DNA from: Barnesiella propionica
GTDB taxonomy: Bacteria; Bacteroidota; Bacteroidia; Bacteroidales; Barnesiellaceae
Assembly: GCF_025567045.1 (NCBI RefSeq)
Contig: NZ_JAOQJK010000001.1
Location: forward strand, 124,001 to 188,000
Direction of reading: 5' to 3'
Length of the DNA stretch: 64,000 bases
Below are positions 17,625 through 27,021 of the stretch, in pieces (within the stretch, counting starts at the first letter, position 1; each line of letters begins with the position of its first letter). A program made the position numbers and the translations under genes. The notes under the pieces were generated by a model. The model was not told the DNA's origin and made no database searches. It saw only the letters and a program-made list of their open reading frames with translations.

Positions 17625-19817
17625 TTATCGTGCGCTTTTGTCCATTTTAAATACCAATGTTCCTCCGGCCATGATCTCTTCATAAGTAATTTTGAAATCT
17701 GTTAAGTCGGCACCATTTAGTTTGACCGATTTTACATATTTATTATGATCCGACAGATTCTCTGCGATAACCGTAAATGATTTTCCTTCGGGCAGCTCTA
17801 TCTTTACTTTGGGGAGCTGCGGCGCACCGATAACAAACTCACCACTAACCGTATTCACCGGATAGAATCCCATCGCACTAAACATATACCATGCCGACAT
17901 CTGCCCACAATCATCATTCCCGCACAACCCGTCGGGTTTAGGCATATAAAATTTATCAAAAACTTCGCGTATCAGTTCTGCTGTACGATAATTCTTTCCT
18001 GCCATCGTATACAGGTATATCACATGATGGCTGGGCTCGTTTCCCTGCGCATATTGCCCTATCAGTCCTGTGACGTCTCCGGTAAACCCGCCCTGCTCCG
18101 TTTTATTTGCCAATATAAAGAGCGAATCCAGTTTAGCCGTGAAAGATTCTTTTCCACCCATAGCCTCTATCAATCCGTCAATATCCTGCAGGACATGCCA
18201 CGTATATTGCCACGCATTGCCCTCGGTATAATCACCCCCCGCCGTTCCTGCATGCGACAAATGATACTTATCGAAAGGAGTACGCCAGTTTCCTTTCGAA
18301 TCTTTACCCCGCATAAGTTTTGCAGACGGGTCGAAAAGACTTTTGTAATAACAGGAGCGTTCCATAAAAAATGCATAATCTTCTTCTTTTCCCAGTTTTT
18401 GCGCTAACCGGGCGGCACAATAATCATCATATCCGCATTCGAGTGTTCGGGAAACCGATTCTTCAGGAACTAAGTCATACGGAAAATAACCATACCGGTC
18501 ATACATTTTCCAGTCATATTTGCGATGATATCCGGTAAGGGATTTTTTCACCAGTTGATACGCTCTCTCATAATCGATACCTTTAAAATTCTTCAAGCAG
18601 GCTTCTGCAACTACAGGAACTCCGTGATTACCTATCATGCAGTATGTTTCCTTTCCCCACAATGCCCATATAGGCAGATAACCATAAGCCTCGGCATGCA
18701 AAAGCATCGTATTCACCATATCCGGAACCAGTTCCGGAGTAATGATCGTATACATAGGATGAGCAGCCCGGAAAGTGTCCCATAAAGAGAACGTAGAATA
18801 ATATTTTCCGAACGGAGACATCGAGACAGAATCCGTTGCTCCCCGGTAAAAACCATCCACATCGGCAATATTAGAAGGTTGTAACATTAAATGATAAACC
18901 GAAGTATAAAAATTTTTCTTCTGATCTTCTGTACCTTCTACTTTTACGCGTGACAAGTATCTATTCCATTCTTTGTCTGCATTATCTTTTACTTTTTCGA
19001 AATTCCAGTGATCCAGTTCTGCTTCCATATTTCTTTCGGCACCTTCGAGGTTTACCATCGAATATGCTATTTTCACCTGTAATTGTTCCTCTTTTCCTGT
19101 ATCGAAACGGAAAACTTTTTTAGGAGCTTTACTATCCTTTTCTCCCGTAACATCTTTCACAGAAACAAACGGGCGATCAAACTTCATGACAAAAAACAAT
19201 TGCCGTCGGGTCCAGGCACGAACAATCTGATGACCTACTATCGTACTATCGTTTTTTATCCGAACATCAGAAAAAACCACCCGGTTGTCATAGTCTTTCC
19301 GGCTACCGACAGATCCACTCTGAAAATCTATATAAACCGATCCTTCCTCACCCTCAAAAAAATACTTGTGCATCGCAACATGAGGAGTCGCGGTCAGTTC
19401 TATTCTTACCTTATGATCCGTCAATTTTACCCCATAATAGCCAGGAGTGGCTTTTTCACTTTTCTTATCATAACGGCTTTGAAAAGCATCTGCAGGTTTC
19501 CCTGAAAAAGGCATCATCAACAAATCCCCCATATCGGGAACTCCGGTACCATTCAGTCTGTTCTGCGTGAAGCCCCAGATTTTTTCATCTTCATAACGAT
19601 AACCGGCGCAATAGTCCCACTCAAAATTTCCTGTTTGAGGACCCGGCTGCATCATACCAAAGGGATAAGCGGCGCCCGGATAAGTATGCCCTGTATATGT
19701 AGTTCCTACAAAAGGATCGACATAATCACAATAATTAATATCTTCTCCCTTTTTCGAAATACAACCGGAAATCATCAGCACAGACAGTGATAATATAAAT
19801 ACAGATCTCATGGACAT
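17625..19817 (-). CDS. GH92 alpha-mannosidase lipoprotein (canonical type)
   Basis: A 730-residue exo-alpha-mannosidase of family GH92 that trims mannose from N-glycan or mannan side chains with inversion and a Ca ion. The lipobox MISGC places the anchor Cys at residue 19. The N-terminal beta-domain shows the family signature TGHTYPGAAYPFGMMQPGP (42-60). The (alpha/alpha)6 domain has GGDYTEGNAWQYTW (Glu532 as probable acid), QGNEPSHH (591-598) and LCGNDDCGQMSAWYMFSAMGFYPV (Asp635/Asp636, base and metal region). All match well-studied Bacteroides thetaiotaomicron GH92 enzymes. Linkage preference is not determined. The start codon at 19817 lies 7 bases after the CotH stop, so they are translated from one mRNA; an ATG two codons later is an equal alternative. 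Confidence 0.93.
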   Translation of the reverse strand: MSMRSVFILSLSVLMISGCISKKGEDINYCDYVDPFVGTTYTGHTYPGAAYPFGMMQPGPQTGNFEWDYCAGYRYEDEKIWGFTQNRLNGTGVPDMGDLLMMPFSGKPADAFQSRYDKKSEKATPGYYGVKLTDHKVRIELTATPHVAMHKYFFEGEEGSVYIDFQSGSVGSRKDYDNRVVFSDVRIKNDSTIVGHQIVRAWTRRQLFFVMKFDRPFVSVKDVTGEKDSKAPKKVFRFDTGKEEQLQVKIAYSMVNLEGAERNMEAELDHWNFEKVKDNADKEWNRYLSRVKVEGTEDQKKNFYTSVYHLMLQPSNIADVDGFYRGATDSVSMSPFGKYYSTFSLWDTFRAAHPMYTIITPELVPDMVNTMLLHAEAYGYLPIWALWGKETYCMIGNHGVPVVAEACLKNFKGIDYERAYQLVKKSLTGYHRKYDWKMYDRYGYFPYDLVPEESVSRTLECGYDDYCAARLAQKLGKEEDYAFFMERSCYYKSLFDPSAKLMRGKDSKGNWRTPFDKYHLSHAGTAGGDYTEGNAWQYTWHVLQDIDGLIEAMGGKESFTAKLDSLFILANKTEQGGFTGDVTGLIGQYAQGNEPSHHVIYLYTMAGKNYRTAELIREVFDKFYMPKPDGLCGNDDCGQMSAWYMFSAMGFYPVNTVSGEFVIGAPQLPKVKIELPEGKSFTVIAENLSDHNKYVKSVKLNGADLTDFKITYEEIMAGGTLVFKMDKSAR

Positions 19818-19824
19818 CTCAATA

Positions 19825-21846
19825 TTAATATTTTACAATCAATTTCTTTACAATTTTTCCTTTATCCAAACCTGAGATATTCACCAAATACAGACCAGCG
19901 TCAAAACCGTTTAAAGGAATGATAAACGTATATTCCCCGGAAGAGGAGCATTTACCTGATACTTCATATCTTTTTATACCTTGCAGATCGTTTATCGTAA
20001 TAATTATATCTTGAGGAAGCATAGTCCTAAAGCTAATCCGGATCTTATCTTTCGCCGGATTCGGAGCAATTTCGATATTCGACAATACAGCTTCAGGATC
20101 GAATACAGACAACATTTCGGACACAGGAACAAAATACCATTGCTGATTATCACTACCTGTTATATTGTTATTATATTCGATAGCATTTGTCCCATTCTCA
20201 TAATTACCTCCGCTGTTATTGACCGATTTACCCGTTCTTTTATTAACTATACCATACATATTACCGGTATTCACGGGTTTTATATACCATTGCTGATCCG
20301 GATTGTCATTTTCTGCCGAAGTTTGGATTAAATTTATATTTTCATCCGTTCTTGTCATTGCCAAACCCGAATTTTTATTGATTATCTGAAACAAGTCCCC
20401 TTCTATCTGTTTCATTTCCCACAACTGAGCATCATTATTTTCCAAGGGTTCCCACATAACCAGTATTTCATTAGCGTCCAACGAATTCTGATTAACACTA
20501 ATCCAGTTTCCTGTTTTTTTATTTTTAATCGCATAATAATAATTGTCAGGAACAAAAGGTTCGGAAGGTTTCTGCGGTTCAGCAGAGAAATTTTCCGTCA
20601 AGAATTCGATTCTTTTCTCCACATAGGATTTAAGATAATCGATACCTTCCTGATACGTTTTAAATAAATAGTTTTCTAAATAAACTTCTTTATCGAGAAT
20701 ATCCCAGGTCTCGAAATTTCTTTTCTGGGATGCATCGATCAACTGTGCGGTCTCATCGATATATGAAAGCAACGAACCGGATAAATCGTCTGCAATAAGC
20801 TTCTGCCATCGTCTGCATACTGCATCCCTGAACCAATCATCGCGCCATAATTGATGTATCCATTCTTTAGGATCCCAGGCTGCATCTCTCATAAATTTAC
20901 GAGTCGCATCCCCCAACCGTTTGTCATTGTTGAAAGCAATATCATAATCCCATAACGGCCCGTAATATAACTTGTCATCGGAACGTTTTTTATAAAAATA
21001 CGTACTCCAGAAAGAATCGGGATTGCCTGTAAGCTCGCAAGCGATATACCAGTTAACAAGAGAGACCGTATCTACCATGGCACGATATCCTTTTTCCGGA
21101 TCGGCAAAATCGGCGGAGAAAAGCCGTTTCTCATAATCGGCAAAATATTTTTTGATATAAGCAAGCTGAGTACTGTTGATGACATCCGAGTCCGGAGACT
21201 TTACCACCAGCTTCATACCATGTTCTGTGAGAAACCATACCGGTTCGTCGGTCGGATCACCGGCCTGTTCAATCAGATACCCTCCTGTAATATCAGGTTC
21301 GGTTATCTCCGTACCTTCCTGTTCCACAACATTTACACGGTTCTTATCTACCTGTATCTGGTCGGTAAGCATATAATTACCCAGATAAGTCCCATTGAGC
21401 ACGACATCGACAAAACGTACCGAAGGAGTAAATTCAAATCCCAAAATCGTACTTATTTTAAAAGCTAAAGCATTCCTTATAAGCGTTTTATCTGCATAAT
21501 TGGCCAAAAGAACCCAACTTTTAGCTTTAGCCGGCAAATTCAAGACATTAGCCTTTTTATCGAATTTTATCCTATAAGCCTTTTTATCCATCCTGAATGT
21601 CGAATTTCCACGTAATCTGATTCCGGCAATGGCCGAAAGCTCTTCGGTAGGATCGGAACTTTTAATTACGACATTTCCGGAAACATAATTTTCCTTATCA
21701 ACCACAGGCGCCCCGTTCTCGGTCGTAATGTATAAAGTGGGCAGATTGGTAAGTTGCTCTTGAGCAAAAGACTGAGTTACATAAAGCGATAAAGCAAATA
21801 TTATACTCAATAAATACTTACCTGATTTACCTCTAATTATAGTCAT
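19825..21846 (-). CDS. CotH-family protein with ricin-type lectin domain and T9SS tail
   Basis: A 673-residue exported protein. Signal peptide 1-28 (QSFAQ). The CotH kinase-like domain spans about 35-420, with GIRLRGNSTFRMDKKAYRIKF, the SWVLLANYADKTLIRNALAF segment and YGPLWDYDIAFNND (Asp300/Asp302 in the metal-binding position of CotH kinases). A ricin-type beta-trefoil (about 436-575) shows three QxW-type repeats: QLW, QQW, QQW. The end (about 588-673, NIEIAPNPAKDKIRISF..GLYLVNISG..VKKLIVKY) is a T9SS type A sorting domain, so the protein should be secreted to the surface. CotH proteins phosphorylate proteins or build spore-coat or cell-surface structures; the target here is unknown. The lectin suggests it works on or next to glycans. 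It overlaps the operon context of GH92 downstream. Confidence 0.88.
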   Translation of the reverse strand: MTIIRGKSGKYLLSIIFALSLYVTQSFAQEQLTNLPTLYITTENGAPVVDKENYVSGNVVIKSSDPTEELSAIAGIRLRGNSTFRMDKKAYRIKFDKKANVLNLPAKAKSWVLLANYADKTLIRNALAFKISTILGFEFTPSVRFVDVVLNGTYLGNYMLTDQIQVDKNRVNVVEQEGTEITEPDITGGYLIEQAGDPTDEPVWFLTEHGMKLVVKSPDSDVINSTQLAYIKKYFADYEKRLFSADFADPEKGYRAMVDTVSLVNWYIACELTGNPDSFWSTYFYKKRSDDKLYYGPLWDYDIAFNNDKRLGDATRKFMRDAAWDPKEWIHQLWRDDWFRDAVCRRWQKLIADDLSGSLLSYIDETAQLIDASQKRNFETWDILDKEVYLENYLFKTYQEGIDYLKSYVEKRIEFLTENFSAEPQKPSEPFVPDNYYYAIKNKKTGNWISVNQNSLDANEILVMWEPLENNDAQLWEMKQIEGDLFQIINKNSGLAMTRTDENINLIQTSAENDNPDQQWYIKPVNTGNMYGIVNKRTGKSVNNSGGNYENGTNAIEYNNNITGSDNQQWYFVPVSEMLSVFDPEAVLSNIEIAPNPAKDKIRISFRTMLPQDIIITINDLQGIKRYEVSGKCSSSGEYTFIIPLNGFDAGLYLVNISGLDKGKIVKKLIVKY

Positions 21847-21901
21847 GATATATAAATTTTATTTACTTCAGCAGAGAAGTAATCTGGTTAATAATACGTT
21901 A

Positions 21902-23845
21902 TTATTTTTTTTCTGACGAAATTTCCCAAATATCCGTCCTGAAGGGACAAGCCGGAAGCCCCTCTTTATTATATAAATTACCATCCGGATTGTTGCCCCA
22001 ATCATAACGGACCGCTACAGGATTTTCTACCCGGTCACTATAAACGATGACTTTATCTCCGGAAATATACGCCTTAGCCCAAACAAAATTTTTATCGTTT
22101 CCGGCAATGGAAAATCCACTCAGATAACCGTATTTATTACGTATATCCAGTCCTGAACCTATGTGATCGAAGGTAATAGTTATTTTGTTCCCTGTTACTT
22201 CGAACGACTTAAACACCGGCCCCGAAACTATCAGATCTTCTCTTCCGTAATCGTTCTTCAATGCATGAAGCGCCAACCGTACTCCCACATCTTGTTTATT
22301 TCGGGGATGGATATCTCCGGCATCCCCAATATCTATAATGACGGCTTGTCCTGTTCGGGGTAAAGAGAGCGTCATTGTTTGTGCTTCTCGCAATTCGGCC
22401 CAGGAACTCTCCCGGGGCTGCTCGTCCGACGCCATATAATTAGCTAATTGTACCCAATAGAACGGGAATTCATATCCCCATTTATTTCTCCAATCGTTGA
22501 TGAGAGTCGGGAATAAGGTCCTGTAACTATAAGCATCCTCTGCATTATTCTCTCCTTGATACCATATTACCCCTTTCATTGCCAGCCTCACAATAGGATG
22601 AATCATGGCATTATACAACAATGAAGGATAAAAATTGGGAGATGTCGCCGTATAATTATATTTTTTGTTCGACTCGGCCAGCTTATATTTCCAAATACCG
22701 GATAAAAAATACTTCTTTTGGTCCACTTCCAGATAAACTTCTTCCGGAGTTCCGTACACGCCTCCTCCGGCGGCCGTATCAACAATACGTACACTTATAC
22801 GGTTAACTCCCGGTTTTAACACGCCAGGAGAGACATTATACAATCTGGGAATATTGTATCCTTCCGTAGCCCCTACTTTTACACCGTTAATCCATGTGTC
22901 GTCATTATCATCTATTTTTCCAAGACTTATTAACGCTGGTTCGCCCGTTACAGATTCCGGCAATAAAAGATCGTACTGGATCCAAACCACTCCGTCTATA
23001 TTCTCCAAATCAGGAACAGTCCATATCTGCGGAACCGGTAAATCCCCCCACCCGGAAATATCGGTAGACGGATTCTGCCAGCCTTTCTGTAATCCCAAAT
23101 CATTTTTAAGGGCTGCATCATACAGAAGTTTATTCTTTATATTTTCAGCCAGAAATTTTTCAGGGTCAGATTGCCTGACCGCATTATATCTTGCCATAAA
23201 TTTATCTGGCAGAGCATTAAAAACATCCGGACTAATCCAGGTTTCTATGTCGGTCCCTCCCCAAGATGAATTTATAATCCCAATAGGAATACCCGTTTCC
23301 TGATATAATTTACGCGCAAAGAAATAAGCAACAGCCGAAAAATCTCCAACAGTAGACGGAGTGCAAATATCCCAGTGACCTTTAAAATCAGGCTCCGGCA
23401 TAAAAGACATTTCATGGACTACATTGAAAGACCGTATTTGAGAATAATCTGCCGTACACATTTCTTTTTTTGCGTTCATCGAGTTCGATACGATCCATTC
23501 CATATTCGATTGTCCGCTACATAACCACACATCTCCAATAAGAATATTTTCTTTCACCAGAACATTTTTTTTACCACGAACTTCCAAGGTATACGGTCCC
23601 CCATAAGTCATAGGATTAAGAATAACCTTCCAGTTTCCGGCCCGATCGGCTATGGCCGTTAATCTCTGGCCGTTGAAAACAATTTCAATCTTTTCGTTCT
23701 TATCTGCCCATCCCCATAACGAAACCGGTTGGTCACGCTGTAATATCATATTATCCGAGAAAATCGCCGGCAACCTGACTTCCGCAAACAAAAACGATAT
23801 TCCCCAAAAAGCAAATAAAAGAATCAATAAAGCACTTTTTTTCAT
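21902..23845 (-). CDS. Sialate O-acetylesterase-like SGNH esterase with jelly-roll insert
   Basis: A secreted carbohydrate esterase of the SGNH/sialate O-acetylesterase family that removes O-acetyl groups from glycans. The frame can be opened at a TTG (23857), but the ATG at 23845 followed by MKKSALLILLFAFWGISFLFA is the likely start. Motifs: CSGQSNMEW (nucleophile Ser in GQSN, block I), NSSWGGTDIETW, GVIWYQGENNA (block III) and GDIHPRNK (catalytic Asp/His, block V). A galactose-binding-like jelly-roll segment (ENIDGVVWIQYDLLLP.., WINGVKVG, NRISVRIVD) is inserted between the N-terminal and catalytic blocks, as in GH2-like accessory domains and many Bacteroidales homologues. It belongs to the CAZyme run and would help glycosidases reach acetylated chains; the actual acetylated sugar is unknown. 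Confidence 0.88.
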   Translation of the reverse strand: MKKSALLILLFAFWGISFLFAEVRLPAIFSDNMILQRDQPVSLWGWADKNEKIEIVFNGQRLTAIADRAGNWKVILNPMTYGGPYTLEVRGKKNVLVKENILIGDVWLCSGQSNMEWIVSNSMNAKKEMCTADYSQIRSFNVVHEMSFMPEPDFKGHWDICTPSTVGDFSAVAYFFARKLYQETGIPIGIINSSWGGTDIETWISPDVFNALPDKFMARYNAVRQSDPEKFLAENIKNKLLYDAALKNDLGLQKGWQNPSTDISGWGDLPVPQIWTVPDLENIDGVVWIQYDLLLPESVTGEPALISLGKIDDNDDTWINGVKVGATEGYNIPRLYNVSPGVLKPGVNRISVRIVDTAAGGGVYGTPEEVYLEVDQKKYFLSGIWKYKLAESNKKYNYTATSPNFYPSLLYNAMIHPIVRLAMKGVIWYQGENNAEDAYSYRTLFPTLINDWRNKWGYEFPFYWVQLANYMASDEQPRESSWAELREAQTMTLSLPRTGQAVIIDIGDAGDIHPRNKQDVGVRLALHALKNDYGREDLIVSGPVFKSFEVTGNKITITFDHIGSGLDIRNKYGYLSGFSIAGNDKNFVWAKAYISGDKVIVYSDRVENPVAVRYDWGNNPDGNLYNKEGLPACPFRTDIWEISSEKK

Positions 23846-23901
23846 GGCATTATGCAATAATAAGTATTTAAAACAAGCAATCGAACGGGATAAATTCTCC
23901 T

Positions 23902-25356
23902 CTATTTTTTAATAATAGTCTTGCTTACCTGTAAATTGCCAACATTAATTTTAGCAAAATAAAGACCTCTATCCATACCGGACATGTTCACAGGAATTTT
24001 GACATCTCCTTCCTGACGGGAGCCATGTGTAAATACTTGTTGTCCCAAACTATTATACAATGTCACCGATATGTTTTCCATAGCGGGAACATTGAATGAA
24101 ATCGCCGATTCAGTATCCACCGGGTTAGGAGAAACAGTCACGTCAAAAGCCGAGTTTTTTGCCGATTCAACACCGTCTGACTGATTACTGCTATATACAC
24201 GAACATAATCGACATACATATCTATAACTCCGTCATAACGTGATAAATCAACAGGCCACCCTCCACCGGTTGAAAGATTTATCATAAAATAAAACGGTTT
24301 TGTTTTGGATATAGGCAATACTTCATGTCTTGCTACTTCAATATTGTCACAATAATAAATTATATCCGTTTCCGTAATCTTACAGCCGTAGATATGCAAC
24401 TGATCATACCAGGGTGCCAAAATATTATAATTATACATATCTATAAGACCTTTAGTCTGGTAGAACTGGTCACAAATTTGTACCGGCTTTCCGGTTTGAT
24501 TCCAGGCATGAGAAGTCACACGATACAATTGTTTGCTGTTGGGCGAACCGGGACCTTCTCCGCCATATGCCTCGATAACATCCAATTCGTCGCAAGGTTC
24601 CGTTTTAATGCTGATTCTATCTTTAACACTTAACAACCAGAATGAAGGCCATGAACCCGGAGCATTCGGCCCAATAAAACGACATTCGAAATAACAAGGA
24701 GCTTTAGCCATAATTCCGCGATTGTTGCTAAAGAGGGAGGATATTAACCCTGCACTGTTTTTATTGGCATCGGCACGGATACGTAAATAAGAATCTACCT
24801 GGCTGAAAGGATTATTCTTGTGATCAAAACTTGTAAATGGTATAGAACTGAAATCCTCCTGTCCGTAAGGAGGTTTATGGTCATAATAAGTATGTTTTGA
24901 AGGATCAACGCCAATGGATAATTCTGTATCAAAATCGTCGGCAAATACTAATTTCATACCTGCTGCTGCAGGAGGATCCGCAGGCAGTCCTTCATTCCAA
25001 GAGACTCCTCCCTTATTATATAACTGTAAATAACAATTATCCCTGTATGATTCACTATTCGTACCGGAAATTCTTATATTAAGCGGGCCATGAGGATACT
25101 CGTCCGCCGGAAATACAATGGTTCCCGCACCTTCGCTGTCCAGGGCCACCGTACCCACAAGTTCATATGTGCCGTAACCGGTTCCCTGTTTCCAGCAATG
25201 AACTTTTACTTCCGAATACGTAGGGGCGGAAATATCTATAGTGGTATTCCCCTGAATATCGGAACAATAAGCTGGAGACTTTACTCCTATGAGACTGGCT
25301 GCATAAATGCTTCCTGTCATCAACAATAAAATTAGAAATAAAATAGTTTTTTTCAT
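23902..25356 (-). CDS. GH16 endo-beta-glycanase with T9SS tail
   Basis: A 484-residue secreted GH16 enzyme, an endo-acting retaining beta-glycanase family (laminarinase, lichenase, agarase, porphyranase, endo-beta-galactosidase). The start is set at the ATG at 25356 (MKKTILFLILLLMTGSIYA); an in-frame TTG lies three codons upstream. An N-terminal Ig-like domain (about 20-125, HCWKQGTGYGTYELVGTV) precedes the GH16 jelly roll (about 130-390), with the catalytic signature DELDVIEAYGG (ExDxxE) and the far-strand YYCDNIEVARHE. The end (DVTVSPNPVDTESAISF..GLYFAKINVGNLQVSKTIIKK) is a T9SS type A sorting domain, so it should be surface-displayed. The first about 390 residues closely resemble the GH16 part of the fused gene at 34464-36917, showing a duplication. 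Substrate is unknown; neighbouring galactosidases suggest a galactan. Confidence 0.9.
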   Translation of the reverse strand: MKKTILFLILLLMTGSIYAASLIGVKSPAYCSDIQGNTTIDISAPTYSEVKVHCWKQGTGYGTYELVGTVALDSEGAGTIVFPADEYPHGPLNIRISGTNSESYRDNCYLQLYNKGGVSWNEGLPADPPAAAGMKLVFADDFDTELSIGVDPSKHTYYDHKPPYGQEDFSSIPFTSFDHKNNPFSQVDSYLRIRADANKNSAGLISSLFSNNRGIMAKAPCYFECRFIGPNAPGSWPSFWLLSVKDRISIKTEPCDELDVIEAYGGEGPGSPNSKQLYRVTSHAWNQTGKPVQICDQFYQTKGLIDMYNYNILAPWYDQLHIYGCKITETDIIYYCDNIEVARHEVLPISKTKPFYFMINLSTGGGWPVDLSRYDGVIDMYVDYVRVYSSNQSDGVESAKNSAFDVTVSPNPVDTESAISFNVPAMENISVTLYNSLGQQVFTHGSRQEGDVKIPVNMSGMDRGLYFAKINVGNLQVSKTIIKK

Positions 25357-25376
25357 GATCGGCAATTATTTAATTG

Positions 25377-26960
25377 TTATAATTTATTTTTCCCCGGTTT
25401 TATATCTTTCGTAATTTCACCTCCAGCCCATTTTAATATGATTTTCAGAGGAACATTCGTCTGAACGGAAAGTGAAGGTTTATCGGTTTCTTTATTTCTT
25501 TTTTTACATAGAATATCAAGCAGCCCCCCTTGTCCGAAAGGATATTTTTTAACTCCGTATTCATCGGTCAGACGTACGTCAATCAAAAGGGTGTTATCAG
25601 GCACATCGGGTCTGATCCCGAATATATATTCAAATAAATCGGAAGTAGGAACCAACGCCGTCCAACCTAAAAACTCGCTCAGGCTCCTGCCGCCAACTGC
25701 TTCCGGAGCATAATTCTCCCACAGCTTTCCAGTCTCATTAAATACTTCTACAACATTCAGCACATGATTCATAGCTATTTCATGAGCCAAAGCATTTTCT
25801 CCGAATTTTGTAAGACCTTTCAGTACCATATAATTGGTAGAAGCCCATATAGCACCTCTCCAGTATCCTCCATCGGCATCATAACCCGGTGCGTCTGCCG
25901 ACAAGGTAGGAACACGATGAACTCTTTTAAATTTTTTCGGATCGTTCAGATGTCCTATGAACCGTTCTTTCCCGTCTGCCGGAACAACATCGGCCAATAA
26001 ACTCCAATATGCTGCTATACTTTGTACATAATTTAAAGAACCGTCCCTGTACCGGTCATAAAAGAATGCGGTTTTGTCATCCCACATATTTTTCTGTACA
26101 TACTGTGTCAACATTTTCACTTCATCTTCAATGTCTTTAACATCATTTTCGCGACCCAATATACCAGCCATCCGGATCAGTATCTTACCACAAAATATTT
26201 GTTGCATATTGATATCTATCCAGGACATAAATCCGGTACTGAAACGCGGATCATACTGTTCTCCTTCCGGAAGCCGGGGCTGATTATCCATTCCACACCC
26301 CCAACCGCTTGAAAAATAAGAACCGTCAGGCCATGACCTGTAAGTCCTGTACCACTGGTAATAGGCAAGCAGGGGAGAGAAAACAGCTTTCAACCGTTCC
26401 TTATCTCCGAATGACTGATAATATTCCCATTCTGCCCAAGGCATTATATTAGGACCGGTACTGGAGACATCAAATTTTGCAAAACAGTCTGTTCCGTCAT
26501 CCATGGATATTTCACGGCATATAAAACCATCCTTGTGTTGTTTACAATAAAAATTATCCAATGACCTGATATATTTGAATGCATTGTTCGCATACCGGCC
26601 ATACATCGTCATGAAACAACCATCCCACATAAAAATATTTTTATTTACAAACGGTGGGAAAATATAAGGCGATACGAATCCGTTTTCTTTAGTAACCTGA
26701 CGCATATTTGAAAAAGATTTCTTCCAGGTTTCCCAATAACAATTGATCACATCCGGTCTTGCCGGCCACGACGGTTCGGGAAGCAGAGGTTTAGCTTCTT
26801 CAAAAGCCGGAGGTTCCGCAAAATCTGCATCTATTTTTAAAAACTGGTTTTCTTCCACATATTTATTGGGAATGCTAGTATCAAAATAATGCTGACTATA
26901 TGCCGTAGTACATCCGGCACAAATAAATAAAGCCAACATATTTATTAACGGTCTTTTCAT
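25377..26960 (-). CDS. (alpha/alpha)6-barrel glycoside hydrolase of the GH63/GH37-like group
   Basis: A 527-residue exported enzyme with a signal sequence ending near LFICAGC (possible lipobox, Cys17). The whole protein is a six-hairpin barrel: KNIFMWDGCFMTMYGRYA (WDG 112-114), GCGMDNQPR (Asp225 in the GxDNxxR position of the catalytic acid), DADGGYWRGAIWASTNYMVLKGL, and GKLWENYAPE (Glu415 in the WENY motif of the catalytic base). This pattern is shared by trehalases (GH37), processing glucosidase/mannosylglycerate hydrolase-type GH63 proteins and related families, so the call is kept at clan level. It is 11 bases upstream of the GH16 ORF in the same operon. It probably removes an alpha-linked sugar such as glucose from the target glycan; the sequence alone does not say which. 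Confidence 0.8.
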   Translation of the reverse strand: MKRPLINMLALFICAGCTTAYSQHYFDTSIPNKYVEENQFLKIDADFAEPPAFEEAKPLLPEPSWPARPDVINCYWETWKKSFSNMRQVTKENGFVSPYIFPPFVNKNIFMWDGCFMTMYGRYANNAFKYIRSLDNFYCKQHKDGFICREISMDDGTDCFAKFDVSSTGPNIMPWAEWEYYQSFGDKERLKAVFSPLLAYYQWYRTYRSWPDGSYFSSGWGCGMDNQPRLPEGEQYDPRFSTGFMSWIDINMQQIFCGKILIRMAGILGRENDVKDIEDEVKMLTQYVQKNMWDDKTAFFYDRYRDGSLNYVQSIAAYWSLLADVVPADGKERFIGHLNDPKKFKRVHRVPTLSADAPGYDADGGYWRGAIWASTNYMVLKGLTKFGENALAHEIAMNHVLNVVEVFNETGKLWENYAPEAVGGRSLSEFLGWTALVPTSDLFEYIFGIRPDVPDNTLLIDVRLTDEYGVKKYPFGQGGLLDILCKKRNKETDKPSLSVQTNVPLKIILKWAGGEITKDIKPGKNKL

Positions 26961-27021
26961 CTCTCGTATATATTTATTTCTCTCAATTATAAATTTATCG
27001 TATTAAACACAAACAGAACAA

